A stretch of 64,000 nucleotides of DNA from Alcanivoracaceae bacterium (GTDB taxonomy: Bacteria > Pseudomonadota > Gammaproteobacteria > Pseudomonadales > Alcanivoracaceae). This document shows positions 38,309 through 46,905 of this stretch, in pieces (the first letter of the stretch is position 1; each line of letters begins with the position of its first letter). The DNA lies in assembly GCA_029213045.1 (NCBI GenBank), contig JARGPN010000015.1:62001-126000 (forward strand), given 5' to 3'. The position numbers and the translations under genes are program-made. The notes under the pieces were generated by a model. It did no database searches and was not told the origin of the DNA. It was given only the letters and a program-made list of their open reading frames with translations.

Positions 38309-38824
38309 TTATGATAATCGTTTGATCAAGCCTTCCAGCGCTGCCACCACCGTGGCGTGTCGCACCTGCTCACGGTCGCCGCTGAACTGAAACGCTTGAG
38401 CCTCAACATAGCCGCGCTTCTGGCCCCACGCTATCCACACTAAACCAACAGGCTTGTCAGCCGTGCCACCATCTGGCCCGGCGACGCCACTGACAGCAAC
38501 GCTTAAATGCGCTCGCGAATGTTCCACCGCGCCTTGCGCCATGGCCTTCACCACGGCTTCGCTCACTGCCCCATGGGCCTCAATAACGTCCAACGGCACA
38601 CTGAGCATTTCGTGCTTTGCCAAGTTTGAATAGGTCACGAATCCGCGTTCGAACCACGCTGAGCTGCCCGCCACCGCGGTGATGGCTTCTGAGATCCAAC
38701 CACCCGTGCACGACTCCGCCGTTGCCACGAGCACTTTATGCCGGTGCAGTAATTGTCCGGCCTTTTCTGAAAGATGATAAAGCGAAGGGACCATGTGTTG
38801 GTTCGTCGTGTTCTGGTGCGCCAT
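38309..38824 (-). CDS. pncC: CinA-family nicotinamide-nucleotide amidohydrolase
   Basis: A 171-residue protein matching the C-terminal CinA domain alone: ATAESCTGGWISEAITAVAGSS, FVTYSN, VAVSGVAGPDGGTADKPVGLVW. It deamidates NMN to nicotinate mononucleotide in pyridine nucleotide recycling. The placement just upstream of recA is usual in gammaproteobacteria. The exact ATG (38824 or 38794) is uncertain. Confidence 0.9.
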   Translation of the reverse strand: MAHQNTTNQHMVPSLYHLSEKAGQLLHRHKVLVATAESCTGGWISEAITAVAGSSAWFERGFVTYSNLAKHEMLSVPLDVIEAHGAVSEAVVKAMAQGAVEHSRAHLSVAVSGVAGPDGGTADKPVGLVWIAWGQKRGYVEAQAFQFSGDREQVRHATVVAALEGLIKRLS

Positions 38825-39056
38825 GAAAAATTAAGCCCCTATGATGAACGACTACCTAAACTGTGCAACAGGCATCGAAGATGTTTTTCGAAAATATCGA
38901 GGTACCTCAATCCAGCATGCATAAAACAACAGCTAACCCGATCACCTCCTGTTCGCATTCTATTGAACACCTAATTTCATACCTTGTTGCGAGTAAAGGC
39001 TGGCAAATTCTGCTGCCGATGCGAGAATGCGCAAAACTAAAAAAGGCGGGGACGCT

Positions 39057-40199
39057 ATGACGGAATATTTGCGTGATAACTACGAGGAAGTAGACCTAAC
39101 ACCTGGGCGCGGCAGACTGAGCGCCACTATCGCAGTAGGGCTTGGCTTGCTCTCGGCGCTTGCCGGGCTGTGCTTTCTATTCCCCGAGCTTTTTACCACA
39201 CCGGAATTCCGTGGCTTCTACAACGCGACAGTGCTGCGCAATATCCTATTCGTGGCCATTGCTACCGCCTTCTTCGCCGGATTTATCAGCACCTTGCGCC
39301 ATGAAAACCGTCGCTTTGGTTTGATCGGCATGTTGCTTGCCTGTGTTGCCGCTTTACTGGGCTCAGGCCAGCTCGACGTACCAGCTGTGGCTGGTCGCAG
39401 TGTGTACGCCGGTATCGATTACTTCGTCCTGACGTTACTGGTGCTCGCGCTGGTGTTTATTCCCCTCGAACGTCTGTTCGCCAAGGTGCCTCAGCAACGC
39501 ATATTGCGCAGTGGTTGGGTTACCGACATGAAATATTTTCTGTTTAGCCACGTCGGCCTACAGCTAATCAGTTTTTTCACCGTGATCCCGATTCAGGTTT
39601 TTCTGCACAACAAAGTGGATATCGGGTTTCAACAAGCCATTGCGGCGCAGCCATTATGGCTACAATTTATTGAGATTCTTCTCGTCATCGATTTTGGGAC
39701 GTATTGGATTCACCGCACCATGCACGAAGTGCCCGCGCTGTGGAAATTTCATGCAGTACATCACTCTAGCGAACAAATGGACTGGCTTGCCTCAAGCCGT
39801 TTGCATGTGGTGGAGATTCTTGTAAATCGATTTGCCGGTTACTTGCCGATTTTTATTCTCGGTTTCGATCCGGCAGCGGTGTACGCCTATCTGGTGTTCG
39901 TGTCGTTCCACGCTATTTTTATTCATGCCAACGTACGCATTCGTTTTCCGGTATTGCGCTGGCTGCTGGCCACACCAGAATTCCATCACTGGCATCATTC
40001 GTCAGAGGACGACGCCGTGGATAAAAACTATGCCGGTTTTTTACCGATATATGATGTGCTGTTCCGCACCTGCTATTTGCCCGCACATGTCGCCACGCGA
40101 TTTGGTACTCGCGCCTCTACCCGCGTGCCGGAAGGTATCGTGGCGCAATTTATGTTTCCGTTTAAGCGGGAAGTTTCACGGGAAGAGAACGATAAATAG
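39057..40199 (+). CDS. Sterol desaturase / fatty acid hydroxylase family membrane protein
   Basis: A 380-residue integral membrane protein with several helices in the N-terminal 170 residues, then the eight-His di-iron cluster: HRTMH (HxxxH), FHAVHHSSE (HxxHH) and FHHWHHSSED (HxxHH). Members hydroxylate or desaturate lipids, sterols or carotenoids. The extended N-terminal membrane region of about 150 residues is longer than in the smallest relatives. Substrate unknown. The start at 39057 (MTEYLRDNYEEVD) follows GGGGA; an upstream ATG is possible. A terminator-like hairpin follows. Confidence 0.85.
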   Translation: MTEYLRDNYEEVDLTPGRGRLSATIAVGLGLLSALAGLCFLFPELFTTPEFRGFYNATVLRNILFVAIATAFFAGFISTLRHENRRFGLIGMLLACVAALLGSGQLDVPAVAGRSVYAGIDYFVLTLLVLALVFIPLERLFAKVPQQRILRSGWVTDMKYFLFSHVGLQLISFFTVIPIQVFLHNKVDIGFQQAIAAQPLWLQFIEILLVIDFGTYWIHRTMHEVPALWKFHAVHHSSEQMDWLASSRLHVVEILVNRFAGYLPIFILGFDPAAVYAYLVFVSFHAIFIHANVRIRFPVLRWLLATPEFHHWHHSSEDDAVDKNYAGFLPIYDVLFRTCYLPAHVATRFGTRASTRVPEGIVAQFMFPFKREVSREENDK

Positions 40200-40236
40200 A
40201 AGTCAGGCGGAAAAACCACGAAGGGGTACGGTGCTA

Positions 40237-40260
40237 AGAACGCATGTCAGTGCGTTCTTT
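40237..40260 (+). terminator. Terminator after the desaturase gene
   Basis: Stem AAGAACGCA-TGTCAG-TGCGTTCTT followed by a short T run, 38 bases past the stop. Confidence 0.7.
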
Positions 40261-40295
40261 CAATTCGCCTCCGTCTTCCCTGAAGGTTAATGCTT

Positions 40296-40619
40296 TCATT
40301 CCACCCGCAAAAATGCCGGTGTCATTGACGCAGAAGGTCTCTGACCGGAATGCGCTGACCCTGAACCCGAACGCAGGCGATGAATGTATTCCTGATACTC
40401 AAGAATACGAACTTCCAAGGCGATCCGGTCATCGCACAGTGCGCGCGCATCAATCATTACCTGTAACGCACGTTGCGTGTGCCCCAACTTGTGCAAGGCG
40501 CTCGCATTTCTGAGGACGTCGTGGAGTGAAGCGGGTGCAGAAACGTAGCGAGGCTGGCGCATCAACGCCAGATACAAAAGCGAACCCACTGTTCCGATAA
40601 CAATAATAGCGACAAGCAT
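40296..40619 (-). CDS. Hypothetical protein with one N-terminal membrane helix
   Basis: A 107-residue protein: hydrophobic helix at residues 2-20 (VAIIVIGTVGSLLYLALM), then a helical segment with a TPR-like flavour (LHDVLRNASALHKLGHTQRALQVMIDARAL), and a Ser/Gly-rich tail. No family is recognised. GGAG precedes the ATG by 7 bases, supporting a real gene. It converges on the desaturase gene. Confidence 0.6.
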   Translation of the reverse strand: MLVAIIVIGTVGSLLYLALMRQPRYVSAPASLHDVLRNASALHKLGHTQRALQVMIDARALCDDRIALEVRILEYQEYIHRLRSGSGSAHSGQRPSASMTPAFLRVE

Positions 40620-40860
40620 CCTGCTCTCCGGTATACAAAAATTCTTACCCTATTCCCCGGCTGCTCTATTGTTATTTAAACGATGGTTTTATTGAGCTGA
40701 TTTAACTCTACTACAAAGATGTGCAACGCTACGTGACGTTTGGTTAACTTATGTAGTATGTGAACTAGTGTTCATTTACACCGCCACATCACATTCTTTA
40801 AGTATTTGCTAACAGAGCGCACCCAACAAAATCCGGTCGCAATGTATTTTGCCTCGCCCA

Positions 40861-41424
40861 CTACAAGCGCAATCCCAAATTTGCCGAAACATAACCGCCT
40901 TCTGCAATCGTTTCGCTGGGGTAGCCAATCAGCGAATAACTGACTCCCATCCCCACAGACACGCGCCGAAAAAACAACAAACCTAACTCCCCGCCGACTT
41001 CACCCATCGCGCGCGTTCGAGGGTTATCAAAGTTAAACCGCGCAGCACCGAGCCCCGCATACGCGCAGATGTACCAACGTGTATTATCCGTGAGGTATTC
41101 CTGCATCTCGCCGAACACCCCTATTGCAGCGGCGTTATATCGGTTGCTGTACCGTCTTCCTTGCTCATCAACGGCATCCATACGTGTATAGTGCGCATAA
41201 AGGTAATACTTGGGTAACGCCACCTGTATCGAACGAATACGCTCAACGTCTAAGGAATAGTCGGCATACCTATTCGGATCAACCTCATCTTCATCGATAT
41301 CGGCGGTAATACGGCCATAATCACTGTATTCAGCCGTAAGGATAAACGAGCTCGAGCTATCCGCATGAGCGACGCCCAACAAGCTGCCGCACATCAGAAG
41401 TATCAAAAGGACCGTTGCTTTCAT
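40861..41424 (-). CDS. Predicted outer-membrane beta-barrel protein
   Basis: A 187-residue exported protein: signal peptide MKATVLLILLMCGSLLGVAHA, then alternating strands with aromatic residues (ILTAEYSDYGRI, YYLYAHYTRMDA, RWYICAYAGLGAARFNF, VSVGMGVSYSLIGYP) and a terminal strand YVSANLGLRL ending in hydrophobic residues. That fits a small eight-stranded outer-membrane barrel. No specific function is recognised. Start placed at 41424, with GAGAG at a proper distance. Divergent from the YlqF-type GTPase. Confidence 0.7.
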   Translation of the reverse strand: MKATVLLILLMCGSLLGVAHADSSSSFILTAEYSDYGRITADIDEDEVDPNRYADYSLDVERIRSIQVALPKYYLYAHYTRMDAVDEQGRRYSNRYNAAAIGVFGEMQEYLTDNTRWYICAYAGLGAARFNFDNPRTRAMGEVGGELGLLFFRRVSVGMGVSYSLIGYPSETIAEGGYVSANLGLRL

Positions 41425-41570
41425 TAACATCTCTCGCAGAGAAATATGGGAAGATCTCCGATCGCCCAAATGAGTTAACCAAAAAGTTAAATGGGAACCG
41501 AGGGTTTAAACCCGCTCTCGTTTTTTACATTTCCAAACCCGGACAATCCTATCATTTACAGGTCCACCCG

Positions 41571-42512
41571 ATGAGTATCAACTGGTTCCCCGGTCACATG
41601 AACAAGGCCACCCGAGAGATCAACGAAATCCTGCCCAAGGTAGATCTGATTATCGAAGTGGTGGATGCGCGCTTGCCGTATAGCAGCGCCAATCCTGTGA
41701 TCGAACAATTCCGCGGCAACAAACCTTGCCTAAAGCTACTCAGTAAAAGTGATCTGGCCGACCCGGAACTCACCCAGCAGTGGCTCGACCACCTGCAGAA
41801 AGACGCCAACGTTCGTGCCCTCGCCATCACCACGCACAAACCAGACGCCATTCGCAAACTTGCCGACACCTGCAAACAGATCATCAACAAGAAACATGAT
41901 TGGGCCACCGTCACCGCACTGATTACCGGCATCCCCAATGTCGGCAAGTCCACTCTGATCAACACCCTGACGGGCCGCCAAATTGCCAAGGCCGGTAACG
42001 AGCCCGCCGTCACGCAACGTCAGCAGCGCATCAACCTCGACGACCAACTTGTGCTCATCGACACCCCAGGCATCCTCTGGCCAAAAATTGAAAACGTCGC
42101 CAGCGGCTATCGCCTCGCCCTGTCCGGCGCCATTAAAGCCACCGCCATGCAAGAAGACGACGTCGCCCTGTTCGCCGCCGAATATTTTATGCAGGCCTAT
42201 CCTGAATTAATGAAGGAACGCTTTAAGCTAGAAGAACTGCCCGAAGAAGGCGTGCTGTTCCTCGAAGTGATCGGCAAACAACGCGGTTGCCTAGGCCGAG
42301 GCGGACACGTCGATTTCGACCGCGCCGCCGCACTGCTGATCAATGAATATCGCAGCGGAAAGCTCGGACAGATTTCGCTGGAAACGCCGGACATGGCAGA
42401 GAAAGAACATGTGAGTGTTGCGGAGATTCGTAGGCTGAAAGCGGAAGAAAAAGAAGCGAAAAATAAGGAAAGGAAGGCGGCTTATAAGGCTAAGAATAAG
42501 CGCGGGAGTTAA
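41571..42512 (+). CDS. ylqF: YlqF/RbgA-type ribosome assembly GTPase
   Basis: A 313-residue circularly permuted GTPase. G4-like SKSDLAD and THKPD precede the G1 motif GIPNVGKST, then DTPGI (G3). N-terminal SINWFPGHMNKATREI is the family signature. It helps in maturation of the large ribosomal subunit. The start at 41571 begins that signature. The C-terminus ends in a Lys/Glu-rich tail. R1 repeats follow. Confidence 0.92.
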   Translation: MSINWFPGHMNKATREINEILPKVDLIIEVVDARLPYSSANPVIEQFRGNKPCLKLLSKSDLADPELTQQWLDHLQKDANVRALAITTHKPDAIRKLADTCKQIINKKHDWATVTALITGIPNVGKSTLINTLTGRQIAKAGNEPAVTQRQQRINLDDQLVLIDTPGILWPKIENVASGYRLALSGAIKATAMQEDDVALFAAEYFMQAYPELMKERFKLEELPEEGVLFLEVIGKQRGCLGRGGHVDFDRAAALLINEYRSGKLGQISLETPDMAEKEHVSVAEIRRLKAEEKEAKNKERKAAYKAKNKRGS

Positions 42513-42538
42513 GGGCTGGCTTCCCGCTTACGGCAAGA

Positions 42539-42596
42539 GTGCGTGTCCCTTATTGTCGTCTATTAAGAAATGAAAAAAGATAAAAGGGACACGCAC
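42539..42596. repeat. Palindromic element R1 (GTGCGTGTCCC...GGGACACGCAC)
   Basis: Left arm GTGCGTGTCCCTT at 42539-42551 and right arm AAGGGACACGCAC at 42584-42596, a 13-base perfect inverted repeat around a 32-base AT-rich loop. Compared with R2-R4 the arm order is reversed. The right arm with its following CTCT matches R3 over 17-18 bases. Confidence 0.85.
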
Positions 42597-42629
42597 CTCT
42601 GCAAGAAATGGAAGTCCTTCCCCTCTGCC

Positions 42630-42776
42630 CTAAGGCAGCAGCTCCCGACAGATTTTCTGACGCTCGGCATCGGACCGAGGGTGCGACAACAACCCTTCCA
42701 CAGTGAACACGCAGATCTTAACCAGCGCGCCGTCGCGCTTGGCTTCTCGGTTCCGGTGATGTCTATTTCGTGCCAT
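42630..42776 (-). CDS. Candidate 48-residue basic small protein next to R1
   Basis: A short minus-strand frame with a ribosome site GGAG 7 bases before its ATG. The N-terminus is very basic (MARNRHHRNREAKRDG), the middle is hydrophobic (LVKICVFTVEGLLS) and the end is helical and charged. It lies in an otherwise empty 386-base gap and reads towards R1, whose arm could act as its terminator. No family is recognised. It could be a remnant of a longer gene. Confidence 0.45.
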   Translation of the reverse strand: MARNRHHRNREAKRDGALVKICVFTVEGLLSHPRSDAERQKICRELLP

Positions 42777-42898
42777 GTCGCTGCTCCAGTGCTGTGCCAC
42801 TGGCGGAATGGCTCCACGGCGATATCATTTCACACACTCTTGAATGCCATTCAAGATGGACGTAGGATGCACGTCACCACATCCCCGATGGAGGCACC

Positions 42899-43474
42899 AT
42901 GAACGAAACCGAACATACGCTGGCGCAGCGCAGCACAGCTGAGCTGGTGTCCCTGTTTGCGCAGATGGACGCACCAGACATCGAAGAAATGCACGGTGAA
43001 TATGCGGCACGGATGCTGGCCCAGCCCAGCCGCCTCGCCGACGTGATTGGCGGCGTCGCTCTCGACAACCCTTGGCTTCACTGGCTGTGCAAGGCGTTTC
43101 GCCCGGTGGACGCAAACAACGGCCGCGGCTACAACACCTTTCAACAACGCGGCCAGCTCGTGCAGCGCTACCCGATGAACACCCTGATCGCACCGTCACG
43201 CTTTGACGGCAAGCCTGCCTACCAGTTGATCTACCGTCACTACCACTCCGTATGTGGCAGCCTGAATATGGTGGACGAAGTGCGGCGTGCGGCGCCGGGC
43301 GTTTACTTGGGACTGGGCACATACGGCCTGACCAACGCCATGCGCCGCACCCCTTACCCGTTCGTACTGGTCGGCCCGCAGGGTGACTATCGCGGCGATA
43401 TCGGCCGCCCACGCAAAAACTTTCAACCTAGCGCGCGCGAACTGCCTGCGCTTTTTCCAGTGAGGACATCATGA
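42899..43474 (+). CDS. Uncharacterised protein paired with an SDR
   Basis: A 191-residue protein with no signal or membrane helix. It opens with a short helix (STAELVSLFAQMDAPDIEEM), and later has strands KPAYQLIYRHYHS, PGVYLGLGTYGL and PYPFVLVGPQG. I do not recognise a domain with certainty; the layout recalls small lipid-linked cytosolic proteins. The ATG has GGAGG upstream. Its stop overlaps the SDR start by 4 bases (ATGA), so the pair is translationally coupled and the two products probably act together. Confidence 0.7.
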   Translation: MNETEHTLAQRSTAELVSLFAQMDAPDIEEMHGEYAARMLAQPSRLADVIGGVALDNPWLHWLCKAFRPVDANNGRGYNTFQQRGQLVQRYPMNTLIAPSRFDGKPAYQLIYRHYHSVCGSLNMVDEVRRAAPGVYLGLGTYGLTNAMRRTPYPFVLVGPQGDYRGDIGRPRKNFQPSARELPALFPVRTS

Positions 43475-44271
43475 ACGAACCCCAACGCACTGCTTTGATC
43501 ACAGGCGCCTCCGCCGGTATTGGCGAAGCCTTTGCCCGCATGCTGGCACAAGAAGGCTACAACCTGTTGCTGGTCGCGCGCCGCGCCGAACGTCTACAGA
43601 CGCTGGCGACGGAGCTGGCAGACCAACACGGCATTCAGTGCCAGAGCTTCGCAGCCGACCTGACCGATCCGGCCTCGCCCGCGGCCATCATCGAACACGC
43701 GACCGGTCTCGGCATCGCTATTGATGTGCTGATCAACAATGCCGGTCTGTCCGCCAAGGATGCGTTCGCCACAACGCCGTGGGCAAAACACGCCGCCGAT
43801 ATTCAGCTAATGGTCACCGGCCTGACCGAACTCTGTCATCGCGTCCTGCCCGGTATGCAGGCGCGCGGCTGGGGACGCATTATCAATCTGTCGTCGATTG
43901 CTGCGCTGGCGCCGCCGGGAGCAAGCCTGCTGTACACCGGTATCAAGAGTTACGTGCTGAATATCTCGCAGTCGCTGGATATGGAACTCAAACCCCAGGG
44001 CATTCATGTCACTGCCCTGTGCCCGGGCTTTACCCGCACCGAATTTCACGACGTGATGGACACCCGCGATCAGGCAGACAACCTCCCCGCCATACTCTGG
44101 CAGGATGCCGATGATGTGGTGCGCGAAGGCTGGCAGGCAGTCATGAAAGGCAAACCCGTGTGCGTACCGGGCAGCGTCAACAAGATCGTTGCCGCCAGCA
44201 TGCTGCCGTTACCGGTTTCGGTGCGCTATATGTTGGGCCGCAGTATGAATCCGTTCAAACACACGCAGTGA
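43471..44271 (+). CDS. SDR-family oxidoreductase
   Basis: A 266-residue short-chain dehydrogenase: cofactor motif TGASAGIGEA, NNAG, catalytic Ser in LSSIAALAP, and the YxxxK pair in YTGIK. The tail (VNKIVAASMLPLPVSVRYMLG) is hydrophobic, as in lipid-active SDRs such as those of the DltE/YqjQ type. Substrate unknown. It overlaps the upstream gene by 4 bases. Palindromic element R2 follows. Confidence 0.87.
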   Translation: MNEPQRTALITGASAGIGEAFARMLAQEGYNLLLVARRAERLQTLATELADQHGIQCQSFAADLTDPASPAAIIEHATGLGIAIDVLINNAGLSAKDAFATTPWAKHAADIQLMVTGLTELCHRVLPGMQARGWGRIINLSSIAALAPPGASLLYTGIKSYVLNISQSLDMELKPQGIHVTALCPGFTRTEFHDVMDTRDQADNLPAILWQDADDVVREGWQAVMKGKPVCVPGSVNKIVAASMLPLPVSVRYMLGRSMNPFKHTQ

Positions 44272-44315
44272 TCACCGTGCGCGATTAACGCCCACGCCGA
44301 AGAGACAAAGGACAA

Positions 44316-44353
44316 AGGGGCACACACTTCTTCATACATCAGTGCGTGCCCCT
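44316..44353. repeat. Palindromic element R2
   Basis: Arms AGGGGCACACACT (44316-44328) and AGTGCGTGCCCCT (44341-44353), with a 12-base loop, followed by a T/C-rich run. Same family as R1, R3 and R4. It lies between the SDR gene and metY. Confidence 0.8.
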
Positions 44354-44492
44354 AATTCTTTCTTTTTCCTAATGGCACGGTAAAGATCAGCAACTTTGCG
44401 GGTCTTGATGGGGAGTGGGAAAGCTGACCCCAACTTCGGCTTTTGCTACTCTTCAAAACTCATTCATTCCAGCAACAACACAAGGACAGATC

Positions 44493-45767
44493 ATGAAGAT
44501 GGAAACCCTCGCCGTGCGCGCCGGCTTTCAGGTGGACCCTACGACCAAGGCTGTCGTCACACCGATTTATCAGACCACCTCCTACGCCTTTGACAACACT
44601 CAGCACGGCGCGGACCTGTTTGATCTAAAGGTGCCGGGAAACATTTATACCCGCATCATGAACCCGACCAATGCGGTACTCGAAGAGCGCGTTGCCGCCA
44701 TGGAAGGCGGCGTTGGTGCGCTGGCCGTGGCGTCCGGCATGGCCGCCATCGAATATGCGTTGGAAACCATTACCGAAGTCGGCGACAACATCGTCACCAC
44801 CAGCAAACTCTACGGTGGCACCTACAACTTTTTTGCTCACAGCCTGCCACGTCGAGGCATCGAAGCACGCTTTGTCGGCCACGACGACTATGACGCCCTT
44901 GCCGCTGCCATCGACGACAACACCAAGGCCGTCTTCTGTGAATCCGTCGGCAACCCCGCCGGCAACATCGTCGATATCGCGCGCCTAGCCGAAGTAGCCC
45001 ATAAGGCCGGCGTACCGCTGATCGTCGACAATACTGTAGCGACGCCCTACCTGTGGCGGCCGTTCGAGCACGGTGCCGATATCGTGGTCCACTCGCTAAC
45101 AAAGTACATGGGCGGGCACGGCAACTCGGTGGCGGGCGTGATTGTCGATTCCGGCAAATTCCCTTGGACCAAGCACAAGGAGCGTTTCCGCGTACTCAAT
45201 GAGCCCGACCCGTCCTACCACGGCGTGGTCTATACCGAAGCCCTCGGCGAAGCGGCCTTCATCGGTCGTGCCCGGGTTGCGCCGTTACGCAATACCGGCG
45301 CGGCCCTGAGCCCGTTCAACGCGTTCCTGATCCTGCAAGGCATCGAAACACTGCCGCTGCGCATGGACCGCCACTGCGAAAATGCCCAGAAAGTTGCCGA
45401 GTTCCTGCGCGACCATCCCAAGGTGAACTGGGTTAACTATGCCGGCCTGCCGGAAAGCCCGGACCACGAATTGGCGCAAACCTACATGAACGGCCGCGCT
45501 TCCGGCATTCTCAGCTTTGGCATTCAGGGCGGCCAGGAAGCTGGTGCTCGCTTTATTGATGCGCTGCAATTGATACTGCGACTGGTGAATATCGGCGATG
45601 CCCGCTCCCTCGCCTGCCACCCCGCCTCCACCACGCACCGTCAGCTGGATGACAAAGAAATGGCCAACGCCGGCGTCAGCCGCGAGATGGTGCGGCTGTC
45701 CATTGGTATCGAGCATATCGATGACATTCTGGCCGACATCAGCCAGGCACTGGACGCCGCAGGTTGA
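44493..45767 (+). CDS. metY: O-acetylhomoserine sulfhydrylase / aminocarboxypropyltransferase
   Basis: A 424-residue PLP enzyme of the Cys/Met metabolism family, MetY type. The conserved opening METLAVRAGFQVDP, the SGMAAIEYALETI region, DNTVATPYL, and the PLP Lys in VVHSLTKYMGGHGNS are present. It forms homocysteine from O-acetylhomoserine and sulfide. The ATG at 44493 has AAGGA 7 bases ahead. It stands between R2 and R3, and a strong hairpin follows its stop. Codon use appears more GC-rich than the operon to the right. Confidence 0.93.
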   Translation: MKMETLAVRAGFQVDPTTKAVVTPIYQTTSYAFDNTQHGADLFDLKVPGNIYTRIMNPTNAVLEERVAAMEGGVGALAVASGMAAIEYALETITEVGDNIVTTSKLYGGTYNFFAHSLPRRGIEARFVGHDDYDALAAAIDDNTKAVFCESVGNPAGNIVDIARLAEVAHKAGVPLIVDNTVATPYLWRPFEHGADIVVHSLTKYMGGHGNSVAGVIVDSGKFPWTKHKERFRVLNEPDPSYHGVVYTEALGEAAFIGRARVAPLRNTGAALSPFNAFLILQGIETLPLRMDRHCENAQKVAEFLRDHPKVNWVNYAGLPESPDHELAQTYMNGRASGILSFGIQGGQEAGARFIDALQLILRLVNIGDARSLACHPASTTHRQLDDKEMANAGVSREMVRLSIGIEHIDDILADISQALDAAG

Positions 45768-45772
45768 TCGGT

Positions 45773-45810
45773 TGACCGGAAAGCTGGAGAAGGCGCCAGC
45801 TTTCCGGTCA
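45773..45810 (+). terminator. 15-bp perfect hairpin after metY
   Basis: TGACCGGAAAGCTGG - 8 bases - CCAGCTTTCCGGTCA, starting 5 bases after the metY stop. It lacks a T run, so it is either a factor-assisted terminator or an mRNA 3'-end stabiliser. Confidence 0.6.
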
Positions 45811-45850
45811 GGCTGCTACGGCAATAAGTTGAACAAAAAAAGCAAAAAAA

Positions 45851-45889
45851 AAGGACATGCACTTGTTCGTAAAGAGGTGCGTGTCCCTT
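45851..45889. repeat. Palindromic element R3
   Basis: Arms AAGGACATGCAC (45851-45862) and GTGCGTGTCCCTT (45877-45889), one mismatch, 14-base loop. It marks the left limit of the PIN-GNAT operon, 40 bases after the end of its last gene. Confidence 0.82.
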
Positions 45890-45930
45890 GATCTTTCCTT
45901 GATCTCTTTTCCATTTTCTTCCCTACATTT

Positions 45931-46467
45931 TCATCCATTCAGTATGGCGGCGTCTCGCAGGGCACAGATCAAGGATTCCTTTGAGGGAGATGTTAGCCTT
46001 ACCAGCGGAATGCTCATTGCTTTTGACACTTGTTCCGACGCACTCAACTCAGCTTCTGCCAATTCAGATATATCTTTAACCGTCTGCGGAGCACCTCGCT
46101 GCTTCAACCTTTCCAGCACTACAGATACTGGGGACTCAATAAGAATAATGGAGGAAATTCCGAGACGTTTAAAAACATCGGGAGAGATTTTTTCTATTTC
46201 CCCAACCTTATTTCTAAGGACAAAATGACCATCTAAAACCAATGTTACATCACCAATTTCCTGAATCTTATCGACCGCGGTCACAAGAGCCTGTTGATTA
46301 TCATCTATGCTTTCTGTGCACTTATCGCTGTCCCAGTTTCGCTCCCCATCAAGCATGTTAAGAATAAGGGAACTTGCTGTAGCGTGTAAAAACCCCAACG
46401 ATTCTGCGGCAGGTTTCCCTAAAAAAGTCTTTCCCACCCCATGCGCACCCGCCAAAAATATAACCAT
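45931..46467 (-). CDS. Small P-loop NTPase / kinase-like protein (third gene of the PIN-GNAT operon)
   Basis: A 178-residue protein with a Walker A GAHGVGKT at residues 7-14. Later parts include LVLDGHFVL (a possible Walker B-like strand) and SPVSVVLERLKQRGAPQTVKDI, with an Arg that could be a lid residue. The size and pattern resemble adenylate-kinase-like or AAA_33-type nucleotide kinases. The ATG has GAGG 7 bases ahead and lies 9 bases after the ASCH-like gene, so it is the distal gene of the operon. AT-rich relative to the window. No known function. Confidence 0.72.
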   Translation of the reverse strand: MVIFLAGAHGVGKTFLGKPAAESLGFLHATASSLILNMLDGERNWDSDKCTESIDDNQQALVTAVDKIQEIGDVTLVLDGHFVLRNKVGEIEKISPDVFKRLGISSIILIESPVSVVLERLKQRGAPQTVKDISELAEAELSASEQVSKAMSIPLVRLTSPSKESLICALRDAAILNG

Positions 46468-46476
46468 GTATCGGCC

Positions 46477-46905
46477 TCAACTATCGATATTTTCCTTTAT
46501 GGACTCAAACTGCTCACCTGTCAGATAAGCATAAGACTGCGGAGCGCGCATTCCGGGAATCGCCGCAGACAATGAACACGGACTCTCAAACTCATTAACT
46601 TTCCCCAGTAAAATAGCGTTGCCCGTTGACACGCCAGAAAAATATTTCCTAAGCTCGCTTCTAGTTAGTCCGCCGCCATATAACTTAGACATTTCCCACA
46701 GAGCGGATTTCCCCCCCCTCACTACCGCCTTAATCTCAACCACGGCTTTAACCTCCATTTCAGGAGACGTGGAATATACAACCAAATGTGTCACCTCCCT
46801 AGCCGCCCAAACCCTGCGAAACTCAACACGCTTCGAACCATCCAATATTTTCTTGACGTATTTTGGATGAACAGAAATCAATACTGCTCTAGACTCCTGT
46901 TGCAT
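46477..46905 (-). CDS. ASCH-like (PUA-fold) protein
   Basis: A 142-residue protein resembling the ASCH/PUA-like fold: LISVHPKYVKKILDGSKRVEFRR at the N-terminus is the family opening (x-Pro-K/x-x-x-x-ILxGxKxxEFRR), then THLVVYSTSP, VKAVVEIKAVV and a final segment containing YLTGEQFESI. ASCH proteins bind RNA or modified nucleosides and accompany some toxin and defence loci. Earlier ATGs exist in frame, but 46905 has GGAGG 7 bases ahead. It overlaps the end of the PIN-GNAT gene by 17 bases. Confidence 0.65.
   Translation of the reverse strand: MQQESRAVLISVHPKYVKKILDGSKRVEFRRVWAAREVTHLVVYSTSPEMEVKAVVEIKAVVRGGKSALWEMSKLYGGGLTRSELRKYFSGVSTGNAILLGKVNEFESPCSLSAAIPGMRAPQSYAYLTGEQFESIKENIDS

Noticed and set aside
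42570-42902. 110-codon plus-strand frame between YlqF and the DUF gene
   Set aside because: No ribosome site, overlaps R1's right arm and the start of the next gene; probably opposite-strand shadow of the small minus-strand frame.
44316-44353. Integron attC-like site
   Set aside because: The palindromes lack the GTTRRRY/RYYYAAC core sites, and there is no integrase gene; a REP-like origin fits better.
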